Positions 29,443-41,132 of a DNA stretch of 64,000 nt are shown here, piece after piece. The stretch's first letter is position 1, and each line of letters starts with the position of its first letter. Location: the NCBI RefSeq assembly GCF_963583255.1, contig NC_084806.1, positions 19,572,317 through 19,636,316 of the forward strand. The letters are read 5' to 3'. Below the pieces are notes generated by a model. It did no database searches. It was given only the letters and a program-made list of their open reading frames with translations, and had not been told where the DNA came from. The DNA comes from Pyrus communis (Eukaryota; Streptophyta; Magnoliopsida; Rosales; Rosaceae). Position numbers and translations under genes: made by a program.

Positions 29443-31040
29443 TGTGATGACCCGTCCCGAATTAATATATATTTTATCCTCGAATGTGTGAAAATGACGA
29501 TTATACCCTCGAGTCGTAGTGACGTGAATGTACGTATATGGTTTTAAATTATTTTCCCATTGATGTAATTAAATCATACTCGATGTCATGATAATGTTGA
29601 TGTGATTTAGAGCCGAGTTGGGTTCGTAACGAAAATATTACGAATAAATGATTGTGTAATTGGGCTAAGGAAATGGACCAATCACCATACCTCTTACTTT
29701 CTTGGGTCTAGAATTTTAGGTTTGTTTTAGGGTCAATTGTTAACCCTAAACATGCAGCCCAATTAGGGCTTAAGATCCCTCTTATCTATACCCAATCCGG
29801 ACCCCACGCACACACTCACACACACGTACATACCTTCATCCTTTCTCTTGATCTTTCCTTCGTCCGCACAGTCCGTACAGACACACGCACCCAACCATCT
29901 TCATCTTGCACAGATCGAACTAGTGGAGGTCACTTTCGAGTTCCTTGCAAGGTCAGGAACCTAATCATTCCCTTAGTTTTGTGAAAGAACCTCGGAAACC
30001 CGAGAACTCACGAGCTCTGGCGGGGTGCTCCGCTACTTCATCGTGATCGTGGATGTTTCACGGAGTTTTAGGGCTCAAGGGAGTCTTAAAACAACTTCAC
30101 ATAGATCATAGAGAAGTTTTGGAAGGTTTTGGACGTTGGGATAGGTCAGTTCCTCGAGTTGCAATTTTGACTGGAATATCGAAGTATTTTCCGACTAGTT
30201 CCCGTTGGTTTTAAGACTTCAAAGTGGTAAGAACATGTTCTATTCGTTCTGGGCTTCAAATCCATGTAAAGTTTGTGAAGTTATTACACGGTTTTGGTTA
30301 TGTACTTAAAATTAATGTTAAAATAGTGATTTCACATATAGGTGAGACGTTTCTGGAGGACGAGCGCAGTCAGGAGAGACTTGGGAGTTACGACCCAACT
30401 ACATACCAGTGAGCGGGCTTTTTTTTCTTCTACATACACGTATATTTGCTTTCCGTTTTCCCAGAAATTTGTTTTAAATGAAATTACGTTTTAAATGCCA
30501 TGTCAATTGCATTATACTTTAGAGTATGCATTAATATAGATATGAATATTGTTGATTGATGCTGCGGACGCCCAGGTAAGCTTCAGGTGAGTAATAGTGG
30601 ATGCATTGTTTGTGGTTATACGTAGATGGATTTAGAGCTCATTATCCTGCACCCCGGTGCTAGTGCTTCCGCCTGTGGCCAGGGTATAGTCCTTCACGTG
30701 ATGTTCACCTTTCACACCACATACTTACCTTGGATCCAAGTTTGGTGCACAACCCTATCGTATAGACCACATTAGGTGGTTCCGACTCGTAGGTGACCCG
30801 CGATTATTTGCACAGCCTTCACGTGATTGTAGTGCTTGAGCGTACTTATTTGCACCCAGCCCTGTCATACAGACCACAATAGGTGGTTTCGACTCATGTG
30901 CAGGCATATCTGATGAGCTATAGGTTCCGCCGTACAGGTCACGTTAGGTGACTTTGGCTGACATATCATTTTACATTGATTTATTTCACCTTGCTACTTA
31001 TTTCCATACTGGGTACTAGACATGGCATATATTTGAGTTT
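29443..31040 (+). repeat. 5' LTR of Tekay element, truncated
   Basis: Its second half (30276-31038) aligns with 36240-37020. After 31040 it departs into internal sequence. Contains repeated ACCAC...GGTGGT modules at 30760-30960. Compared with 41133-43552 it also lacks a block of roughly 350 bp near 30270. Confidence 0.8.
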
Positions 31041-31099
31041 CACTATTCTCATGCATTTGTTCAAACGACGCAACCCTACCCTACACCTTTCGGTTATGA

Positions 31100-34000
31100 G
31101 TTAAGAGTTTTCGATGCCTAGAGGTGAGACATGTTATATTAACTGGTTATATCAAGGATGTCATGTTCTAGTGGAGGACGTCGTCATGCCAGCTAATCTT
31201 GTTCCATTAGATATCGTTGATTTTGATGTCATTCTGAGCATGGATTGGTTACAATACAATCGTGCCAGGATGGATTGTTATGAGAAGACAGTCACTTTTC
31301 ATCGGCCGGGCTTGCCTGTGGTTACATTTGTGGGTGTACGTAGTGGACTAAGGCAAGGCATTATCTCTGCCATGAGGGCTAAAAGGTTATTGAGGAAAGG
31401 TTGTCAGGGTTGGTATTGAATGAGGATACGTCTACCCGTGTGGAGGATGTATGGGTAGTTAGGCGCTTCCCTGATTTTTTTTTTTTTTTTTTTAAGATGA
31501 TTTACTTGGATTACCACCAGATAAAGAAGTGGAATTCACTAGTGATTTACTCCCAAGTAAAAATCCTATTTCCTTAACTTCTTATTGAATGGCTCTCACG
31601 GAGTTGAGGGAATTGAAAACCCAGTTACAGGAATTGGTTGATAAGGGTTTCATTCAGCCTAGTACTTCACCTTGAGGGGCTCCAGTTTTATTTGTAAAAA
31701 AGAAAGATGGGATTTTGAGGTTGTGTATAGACTATCGACAGTTGAATCGGGTAATTATTAAAAACCGTTATCCGTTGCCGCATATAGATGGTCTATTTGA
31801 CCAGCTTCGAGGTGCTTGCGTGTTCTCTAGGATTGATTTGAGATATGGGTATTATCAATTAAAGATCAGAAGTGAAGATGTACATAAGACGACTTTTAGG
31901 ACTTGATATGGTCATTATGAATTCCTCGTGATACCATTCGGGTTAACGAATGCACCCGCAAACTTTTATGGACCTGATGAATTGGGTATTCAAGGCATAC
32001 CTCGACAGGTTCATTATTGTTTTTATTGATGATATTTTGGTGTATTGTAAGTCTAAGGCAGAGCATACTCGACATCTCACTTTGGTTTTGAAGAAATTGA
32101 GGGAGCACCAATTATATGCTAAGTTTAGCAAATGTCAGTTTTGGTTAGATCAAGTAGCATTCTTGGGGCATGAAATATCATCCCAGGGTAATCAGGTGGA
32201 CCCATAGAAAATAGCTGCAGTTGAAAATTGGGAGTAGCCACGAACCATTGTTGAGAGATATTCCTTCCTAATGCTAGAATATGTTTAGTATAATGGCACA
32301 AGTAAGGGTGTCGAATCCACAGGGACTAATTGATCCTATATAATCACTTGTTTTGCAAGAACTATATGAAATGAATAAAACTAATCAAATTAGGCAGATT
32401 TGTTATTGTAACTTGAAAACACTAGAAAATGAAGTAAACACAATTAAATGAATCAACAACTAATAAAATGGGATAGCACCAATGGAGATGAAGCTAGGGA
32501 TTCGGTTTCACCATTGCTTAAACCAAGTCCATGTTTGTTAAGTTAGTTTATACTCAGCTATCTACCTATTTCTTGAGTTTGCTTCACTTAGATATGATCA
32601 ACCATATGATGTGTGGATTTGATCACATGTCCTTAATCATGAGCCTAGTTGTGATATGCAACTTTGGTTCCTAATCAAGGAGGTGTTACGAACAAGAAAC
32701 TTTCAAAAAACCAAAGGTAACACTTGGCAGGTTGTTTGCAAAGTATTCCCTTCATCCATTCACATATCTACCAAGAATATGCATGATGTGTGCTCTAATC
32801 TTGGCTAAACAACCTGTGGTTAATTCAAATGGTGATCAAACATTAAAATCAACCCGCAAAGTCACAATTAAATCAGAGAATGAAACAAGAAATAGGTGGA
32901 CAAACTGAGCATTCTAACTTAATTACATGGCAAACTTTGCAAGGCTACATCGAATCCCTAGAGGGAGATTAGTTACACTTCATGTTTACAAAAGGTTTGA
33001 CATAAAAATATAAAACACGAGTGAACATAGAATTAATAAGAAGAAACCCTTGAAGCAAAACTGATGTCGAAATCCCTTAAGAGTGCCTTCGGTGGTGGTT
33101 ATCCAAGTGTGATGAAAATGAAGGTAGATTGGCTATGGTTGAATGGTTTCTGCACTTGGGAGAACAAATGGTCAGAAATGGAGTGAAATGGAGTGGTTAT
33201 GCGTGTGAATCATGGAATGATCGAAGGAAAAACTTGTTGTGTGAAATGTGCATGGTTTTATAGAAGGGAAATGTCACTGCCATCATTAAGAATTGAGCTG
33301 GAATTGCACATGTGAGATGGGAGTGCATAAATGAGCTGGAATGAATGGGTTTCTGAGGTGGTGGACGCACGGCATGGGCAATGTCCAAGCATGTGGCTAT
33401 TTTAATTGAATCATGCATGTGTATTGGCTGCAAAGATGAATTGGACAACCTGGAATTGGTTGTACAAATCTGGAAAGGGGAAGAAATCACACGGCATGGA
33501 CAAAAGGGGCGCTGGAATGGCATGGAATGATGGGATGAGTGGTTTTCTGGAATAATAGGTGCATGGCAAAAGGGAAATGTGCAAGCATGGGGTTTATTTA
33601 ATTGAGATGCATGTGGATTTCTGCAAAGATGAAGTGGAGAAAGGTCATGGAATGCACGGTCAGATTGTGAATCATGCATGTGAATGCATGTTTTGGTATT
33701 AGAAGTGCATAATCTGACTTGGAATCACATGGGAGTGCACGGCCAGGTTGTGATCATGCATGTGACTGCATGTTTTGGTATTAGAAGTGCATAATCTGAC
33801 TTGGAATCACATGGGAGTGCACGGCCAGGTTGTGATCATGCATGTGACTGCATGTTTTGGTATTAGAAGTGCATAATCTGACTTCAATGTTTTTGCCCTG
33901 TTTAGAATCACCCAATATGGCCGAATTGCACCACTTAACACTTCCACATCATAACCTGAAATTCCAGCAGTCAAAAGTTTCCTAGGTTCTTCATTTGGAC

Positions 34001-36085
34001 TTCAATTTAACTCCCTAGAATCCTCTCCACGTTTGGAATAATGCTCAGCAACCAAAAGGAATGGTTTTTACTTCATTTGCCTTCCCTTTGATCCAAATAC
34101 ACACTTGACTGCACACTAACACCAAATAATGTAAAATGCAACTAGTTCAATCCAAAAACATCACAAAGACGCCAAATAAGGAATATATAAATGCATGCAA
34201 AATGAGACTTATCAACCATCACTGAGGTACGAAGTTTTTTAGGCTTAGCAGGTTATTATCAACGGTTTGTTAAAGATTTTTCAACCATAGCGTTGCCATT
34301 GATGAGGTTGACTAGAAAAGATGTTAGACTCGAGTGGGATGATGATTATGAGCAGAGTTTCCAGCAGCTAAAATATTGTCTCACTCACGCACATGTTTTG
34401 GCGCTTCCAAACGACAGTGGTAATTTTGAGATTTATAGTGATGCTTCCTTAAATGGCTTAGGTTGCGTATTAATGCAGCATGGTAGGGTGATTGCATATG
34501 CCTCGTGACAGTTGAAGCCACACGAGATGGATTACCCTACCCATGATCTCGAGCTAGCAGCCATCATTTTCGCTCTGAAGATTTGGAAACATTATTTATA
34601 TGGAGAAAAGTGCAAGATTTTCACAGATCATAAAAGCCTCCAATACCTATTCACCCAGAAAGATCTTAACCTTCGACATCAGAGATGGAGATAATTACTT
34701 AGTGATTATGATTGCATAATTGAGTATGATCCTGGTCATGCTAATATGGTGGCAGATGCACTTAGCAGGAAATCTCGAGGCTGTATTAATGTTTTATATG
34801 CTTACCATATCCCTCTTCTCACAGAATTGAGATCTACTAGAGTTGATTTGGAAGTGATAGATCGGGAAGAAGTTGTACTTGCTAGTTTCCAAGTTAGATT
34901 GATTTTAATTGATCGGGTGTTAGAAGCTCAAGTAGAAGATGAGGAATGCCAGGAATTAGCCAAGGCAGTATCACAAGGAAAAAAGAAAGATCTTAGAATT
35001 CGAGAATCTGATGGCATGCTTATGCAGGGAAGTCGAATGTACGTGCCGAATATTGCAAAACTAAAGAAAGATATTCTCGATGCAGCACATATATTGGCAT
35101 ATGCATTATGGGAGTACCAAGATGTATCACACTATTCGACCTTTCTACTATTGGCCTGGCATGAAAAGAGAGATTGCTGAATACATAAATAGGTGTGCAA
35201 TTTGTCAGCAAGTCAAAGCTGAGGGGAAAAAGCCTTTCGGACTGATGCAGCAACTTCCTGTTCCCTAGTGGAAATGGGAAAATATTACTATGGATTTTGT
35301 GTACAAGCATCCTCGTACGCAAAATGGTTACGATGGCTTCTGCGTGATAGTGGATCGGCTTACTAAGTCAGCACACTTTATACCAGTTCGACATAATTAT
35401 TCTTTAAGCCGATTAGCTGAGTTATTTATATCAGGGATTATTATATACCACGGGGTTCCAATTAGTATTATTTCTAATCAGGATCCTAGGTTCACTTCTA
35501 AGTTTTGGGTGGCTTTCTAGGAAGCTCTTGGTATGAGATTGCTCTATAGTACGGCATATCATCCACAGATAGACAGTCAATTTGAGAGAACTATCCAAAC
35601 ACTAGAAGATATACTGAGATCTTCAGTATTGCAGTTTGGCAACGCTTGGCATAAGCGTTTGGATTTAATTGAGTTTGCCTACAGTAACAGCTACCATTCT
35701 AGTATCGGTATGTCACATTTCGAGGCACTCTATGGTAGATCATGCCGTACTCCTCTTTGTTGGTCAGAAGTTGGTGAGAGGGTGTTAGTGGGCCCAGAGA
35801 TTGTTGATGAGACTACCCAGAATATTCAGGTAATTAAAGCTAACCTAAAAGTGGCCCAGGATTGACAGTTGGAGATTGGGTATTTCTAAAGCTATCCCCG
35901 TGGAAGGGCGTTGTACGATTCGGTAAAAAAGGTAAGTTAAGTCCTCGCTACATTGGATCGTACCAGATCACCGAGCGAGTACAAACTTTAGTTACCTCCA
36001 GAATTATCACGTGTGCACGATGTTTTTCATGTTTCTATACTTCGTCATTATGTCTCTGATCCATCACACATGATAGATTATTCTA
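31100..36085 (+). pseudogene. Tekay pol polyprotein remnant (PR end, RT, RNase H, integrase)
   Basis: The protease tail is at 31180-31420 (VMPANLVPLDIVDFDVILSM). RT is at 31590-32245 ([30 protein letters not shown] with the catalytic DD kept) and resumes at 34220. RNase H is at 34380-34780 ([42 protein letters not shown]). Integrase is at 35080-35870: a zinc-binding H/C region ending CAICQQVKAEGKKPFG, a core with MDFVYKHPRTQNGYDG, SNQDPRF where SD is usual, and FERTIQTLED. The chromodomain-side linker ends near 36085. Stops include 31673, 31904, 32205, 32235, 34506, 34692, 35266 and 35518, with a frameshift near 35090. Not functional. Confidence 0.85.
32249..34214 (-). mobile_element. Solo LTR (family F) inside Tekay RT
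   Basis: 1966 bp with target duplication ACCAT (32244-32248 and 34215-34219). Removing it rejoins the RT frame (PRTITEVRSFLGLAGYYQRF). On the minus strand it begins TGATAAGTCTCATTTTGC and ends CTCTCAACA. It contains about three 83-bp tandem units at 33690-33890 built on CATGTGACTGCATG and AAGTGCATAATCTGAC. A 160-codon open frame at 33197-33679 is low-complexity and not a gene. Confidence 0.85.
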
Positions 36086-37488
36086 TTATTTAGCGGAATA
36101 TTCCCTAACGACATTTAAAATTTCATCCGTGTGCTAGGCACGTGGGACGTCGAAAAATTATTCTAAAAATATGGGCTTCTCGTGGTGTTGAATAGGCCAT
36201 GATGGTATATTCAAACACCCCAATCGAGGAACGTATGAGAAGTTATTACACGGTTTTCGTTATGTACTTAAAATTAATGTTAAAATAATGATTTCACATA
36301 TAGGTAAGATGTTTTCGGAGGACGAGCGCAGTTAGGCGAGACTCTGGGGTTGCATCTAGCTACATACCAGTGAGTGGGCTTTTGGTTTTCTATATATACG
36401 TATATATGCTTTGCATTTTCCCAGAAATTTGTTTTAAATGAAATTACGTTTCAAATGCCATGTCAATTGCATTATGCTTTAGAGTATGCATTAGTATAGA
36501 TATGTATATTGTTGCTTGATGTTGTGGACGTCCAGGTAAGCTTTAGGTGAGTATATATTGATGATAGTGGATGCATTGTTTGTGGTTATACGTAGATGCA
36601 TTTAGAGCTCATTATCTTGCACCCTGGTGCTAGTGCTCTCGCCCGTGGCCAGAACATAGTCCTTCACGTGATGTTCACCTCCCGCATCGCACGCTCACGT
36701 TGGATCCAAGTTTGGTGCACAACCCTGTCGTACATACCACATTAGGTGGTTCAAACTCATAGGTGACCCACAATTAGTCGCATAGCCTTCACGTGATTGT
36801 AGCACTTGAGCGTACTTATTTGCAGCCAGCCCTATCGTACAAACCACAATAGGTGGTTCCGACTCGTGTGCAGGCATATCTGATGAGCTATAGGTTCAGT
36901 TATACAGGTAACGTTAGGTGACTTCGGCTGACATATCATTTTACATTGATTTATTTCACCTGGCTACTTATTTCCATACTAGGATACTTGACATGGCATA
37001 TATTTGAGTTTCACTACTCTCGAGCGTGATTTTTATATACGTATGTATTTTTATTTTCTGGGAAACTGTACGGGTTTTACGATGAGGGGTTATTACTTTT
37101 GGAAAGAGAAATGGTTTTGAAAAGCTTTGTTTTCGCCCACTCACATTTTTTGTTTTGCGCCCCTCTAGGTTCTAGATAGAAATGCGTGTTTGTGGCTCAC
37201 GAGGGCTCTACAACAGTTCTGATAAACATCCATCAATGTAGGGTTTTCTGTCCTACCCTGTATAATTAGTATTTAGCTTGCTGCACTGCACCATGGCACC
37301 TACGCTCTGACTATGTATATCTACACTCTAACACTTCTTCCCGCACTTATTTACTTGTCTTGTGTGCATTAGTTAATTTGTTTTTGATTTCTCACATCTT
37401 CATATCACTGTCACTTCCGCACTGCGCACATGGCTACGTCATCATCACGTGACGGCTAGCATGCTTCGATTTAGGTCGGGGTGTGTCA
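36085..37488 (+). repeat. 3' LTR of Tekay element, 5' part missing
   Basis: Begins abruptly inside LTR sequence (GGAATATTCCCTAACGAC, matched in inverse at 42540-42570) right after the pol frame reading SDPSH. Ends GTGTGTCA. Confidence 0.8.
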
Positions 37489-37859
37489 TTACTTGACCCG
37501 AACTCGACTCATTAATATTAATGGGTAATATAACTTGGCCCATTACCCGTTAAATAAAAAATATTTTAAATCAATAACTAATCAAATGAAAAATGTAATA
37601 CTAAATTAATATCTACATACCGTATTGTCACATAAATATTACTTTAAAACATAAAAACACATTTGTCTTTCAAGTATTACATACCCCAAAATAAGAGCTA
37701 AACGAAAAAACATTAGTACACTACTAAAAAATATCAAATGCTCAAGGATATGCAAAATGAAGGGAATTTATTTTGAAATCGATCACAACTCTTCATCAAG
37801 AGTTGTCTAAATTAGAACATTATAATGACCATTACAGTAAGGGGCTTTTTTTTATTTTT
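37489..37859. other. Spacer, no gene
   Basis: AT-rich; contains TTGACCCGAACTCGACTC and related short motifs. No coding evidence. Confidence 0.4.
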
Positions 37860-38165
37860 TATAATAATAATCACAAATGGTCCCCAAAATTGACACTCAC
37901 CATCAAGATGGTCCCTGAAATTGAAAATCAATCAATGTAGTCCCTGAAAAAAGGTGTCGCAAATCAATGTGGTCCTTCTATCACAATTCTGTTAAGTGCT
38001 AGTGTGGCACATAAATAGGTCCCAAAGTAATTTTTGCTCACAAATGGCCTTTGAAATTGACCCGCAACATCAAAATAGTCATTTCATCACAATTCTGTCA
38101 AAAATTCTGTTATGTGCTGGTGTGACACATAATTGGGTCACACAAGTCTAATTAAATAAAAAAAT

Positions 38166-38706
38166 GGTTAAATATCAAAATGGTCAATGGGTTATGGCCA
38201 TATGGCCAATTTAGTCCCCTTGTTTTCGATTTGGCTAATTTAGTCCTCGTGTTTATCTCTGTTCGCCAATTAAGGACATTTCATTCAATCTCTCTTAAAA
38301 AATTCATAATAAAAAAAATATATGAATATAATTACCCTTTCTCTTTACAGAAAAATGCAAATCAATGAGAAATAACACCTATAAGAGATAAAACCTCCAA
38401 TCTGAAAAAAAATGATTAAGGTTGTGACATAGAAAAAAGAGAGGAGGTAATGTTAGGGAGAAGGTCAGGGAATTTGGGGGAGAATAATTTTTCTTTTAAT
38501 TTTTAATTTTATTTCATTTTTAAATATTTTGAATCAAATAAATAATTTTATAAAAATTTATAATTTTTTTTTTATAGAAATTAGGTGGAAATGTCCTTAA
38601 CTGGCTAACGAAGATAAACACAAGGATCAAATTGGCCCAATTAAAAATACAGGGACTAAATTGACCCAATGACTAAAACACAAGGACCATTTTAACATTT
38701 AAGCCT
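38166..38706. mobile_element. Mutator-like MITE with 9-bp TSD
   Basis: 541 bp with inverted ends (GGTTAAATATCAAAATGGTC and GACCATTTTAACATTTAAGC) whose similarity extends about 110 bp inward. Perfect 9-bp duplication TAAAAAAAT (38157-38165 and 38707-38715). The paralogous site at about 45170-45190 lacks the insertion and carries a single TTTAAAAAAATTAC. Confidence 0.8.
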
Positions 38707-39180
38707 TAAAAAAATTACAAATAGGTTTAATAATTTAATATTTAATAAAAACTTATCAACTCAAAAATCCGATCCTGCAATCACCTCGATGCCAGTCCAC
38801 ATTCCTCTATTTGTTTTGCTGTCAATTCTCTGAAGGAAAAAAAAATGCTTTTAGATCTAGCTCCAAAAATAGAGAATTTTTTTACGAGTGAATCAAATTA
38901 TCTAATTATATGTTTTTATTTCTTTTATAAGCATTAATATTTTTTTTAAATTTTAAATATCAATTAAAATTTTCTAATATTATGCATTTTCCAACTCCAA
39001 AAAAAATCTAATTAATATCTTATAACGAAAAAAACCAATATACTAACATAAATCTATCTGCAAAACATTCTATCCTAGCTCAAGTAACAAATATATGAAT
39101 GTGTACTATACCTATAGTGAGATATGAAACCTAACTAAAAGATAGAAAAAACATAATATACCTACAAATAAGACACATTA

Positions 39181-41044
39181 TGATGTGAAAATTAACTTGA
39201 CACACAAATTAAACCCTATTGTTAACAATTGTAGTATATATGTAAGTAGGGATCATTCTAGACTGAGGATTAACTAGGGATGCTAATCAACACAAATAAG
39301 GTTCAAAAACACTAAACTAGACTCTATAGACTCAAAACTAACTTAAAACACTCAAAACAGCAACAAATAATAAAAAAGACTCAATTTTAGACCTAACAAG
39401 TGATTTTACCGAAAATAAAACTTACCTTGACTCAAAAGACTAAAAGAAAACATATTTTGACTCAAATTACAAGACTAAATGAAAGGGGGATTGTTTTTGA
39501 CGAATTTAAAACTTAAAACAGAAACTTTGCATAAAACACTTTGTAAGAACGAATTTGGTAAATTAAAAGGGTGAAAGGCTAGTTAGAGGGTCCTTCTCCA
39601 CGAATGGTATATGCATACAAACCAATTTCTAGTTATTATTCCTTTAGACTACGAATGACAACGCCCCAAGTTAATTGCATCGCACAACCAACCATCAGAT
39701 TTTCCTTATTTCATTGAATTGAATGAATACGCATTACAACCAAATTATCTTTCTCAAGTTCCCTATATGAAACACATGATAGAGATACATATCAAAAGTC
39801 ATTAAGTCTATGAAAATCATAAGCATTGACAAGGCATTCATCACTATGAAACGCATGAAACTCATGCCAAGGATTCACTTAACACGATTGTGACTAGCAA
39901 CCTCCATTACTTGTGAATATAAGTGAATAACTATTACGTGAAACTCCCTTATACTCTAGCATCAAATTAATGCATGCAAATTAAGTGTCGACCCTCAACC
40001 AACATACATAAACAAGTTCTGATAACTTAGATAAGCAAATCATATTCAAGACTCAAGAAACAATAATTGGATGTAATCAATTCATATAAAACATATAATC
40101 ATGGCTTCGAATTCACCTCTAACTAAAAATAAATTAGTTCCACATGTTCATCATAATTGAAAACCAAATTAAAATAAACATCAAACTAAAACTAAGGATA
40201 GAAAGAACTAAGAACGTCCCACTCCATTGGCATGCACGGCACTCCCTTGGATGGTAGATTGCACAAGTCCTCTTCTCCTTCCTTCCTTGCTTGCGGCACT
40301 AGGGTGATGTGGTGTGAATTATGGTATTTGATGGCTGAATGTATGAACGAATGAATGAGTGAATGGATGGTTTGAGTGGTGCGTAAAACACTTATATTTA
40401 ATGGGCTAGGGAATGCACAATTTCAGAAGGGAAAAGGATTGCACAATCCTTGGAGGAAAGGGTTAATGCTTTCAGAAAATAAGGGGGAAAGGGATAGGGA
40501 AATTTGCCAGCAATTAGGACTTCTAGAAACTAGGTATTTTGTGGCAAAAATTGGACTTCTAGAAGGGAATAAAGGGTGCAGCACCTATTTAGGAATAGAT
40601 AGGGTCTTCTAGAACCATATATCTAGGTGTTCTAATGTGAAATTAAGTCCTCTTTGCAGCTGGAATTAAGGTAGCAAAAGATTAGGATAGGATAAGATAA
40701 GATAAGGTTGGATAAGATAAGATTGGATAGGATAAGGTTGGATAATGTTCCTTATTTCTTGCTGTTTCCTTATCTTCTTTGTCTTTGAACTTGTTTCTCT
40801 AGATTTGTAGCATGTTCTTAGCCTTTCTTGACTTCAATTTCGTCCATCCACCTTGCTCCATATGCAAGCTATCCATTCCATGCCCAAAACTGCTCCAAAT
40901 GGTTCCAAAATGCACTTTCTTGCCAACTTTACCGTTAGGACCTACAAACACACGAAAATAGCTTAAAACACTATAATAAGTAGTAATTAGCTCACTAAAT
41001 GCAAGGAAACAACATAGCTCAGTAGCATAAATATGCTCCTATCA
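39181..41044 (-). mobile_element. Long solo LTR (family S, copy B)
   Basis: 1864 bp with perfect duplication CATTA (39176-39180 and 41045-41049). On the minus strand it begins TGATAGGAGCATATTTATGC and ends TTTTCACATCA. A TATA-like TTAAATATAAGTG lies on the minus strand near 40388-40400. No internal domain or second LTR. Confidence 0.85.
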
Positions 41045-41132
41045 CATTAATCTGTGATATGTTGATTATAAAAAAGAATTTGTCATATAGGTAGATAAAT
41101 ACAATTAACATGTGATATAGGTTGATTATAAA

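Larger units (their letters stand above)
29443..37488 (+). mobile_element. Tekay/Del-type Ty3/gypsy retrotransposon, deleted and decayed
   Basis: Starts TGTGATGACCCGTCCCG and ends GGTCGGGGTGTGTCA. A partial 5' LTR runs straight into the end of the protease region, so the LTR end, primer site, gag and protease start are lost. Pol follows on the + strand to about 36085 and is joined directly to the interior of the 3' LTR. A solo LTR sits inside the reverse transcriptase (32249-34214). No clean TSD borders the ends; TGACC precedes the start and recurs 5 bp beyond the end. Solo relatives are at 41133-43552 and 45781-48977. Confidence 0.85.

Noticed and set aside
33197..33679. 160-codon minus-strand open frame inside solo LTR F
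   Set aside because: Low-complexity His/Ser/Pro-rich translation produced by CATG/TGCATG repeats; the same effect occurs in copies A (8640-9246) and C (63480-63736) with unrelated peptide sequence.
36695..36877. Minus-strand 60-codon frame
   Set aside because: Shadow of the palindromic modules in the Tekay 3' LTR.
29438..37498. TGACC as target duplication of the Tekay element
   Set aside because: The right copy starts 5 bp beyond the usual ...TGTGTCA end, so the match is probably chance.
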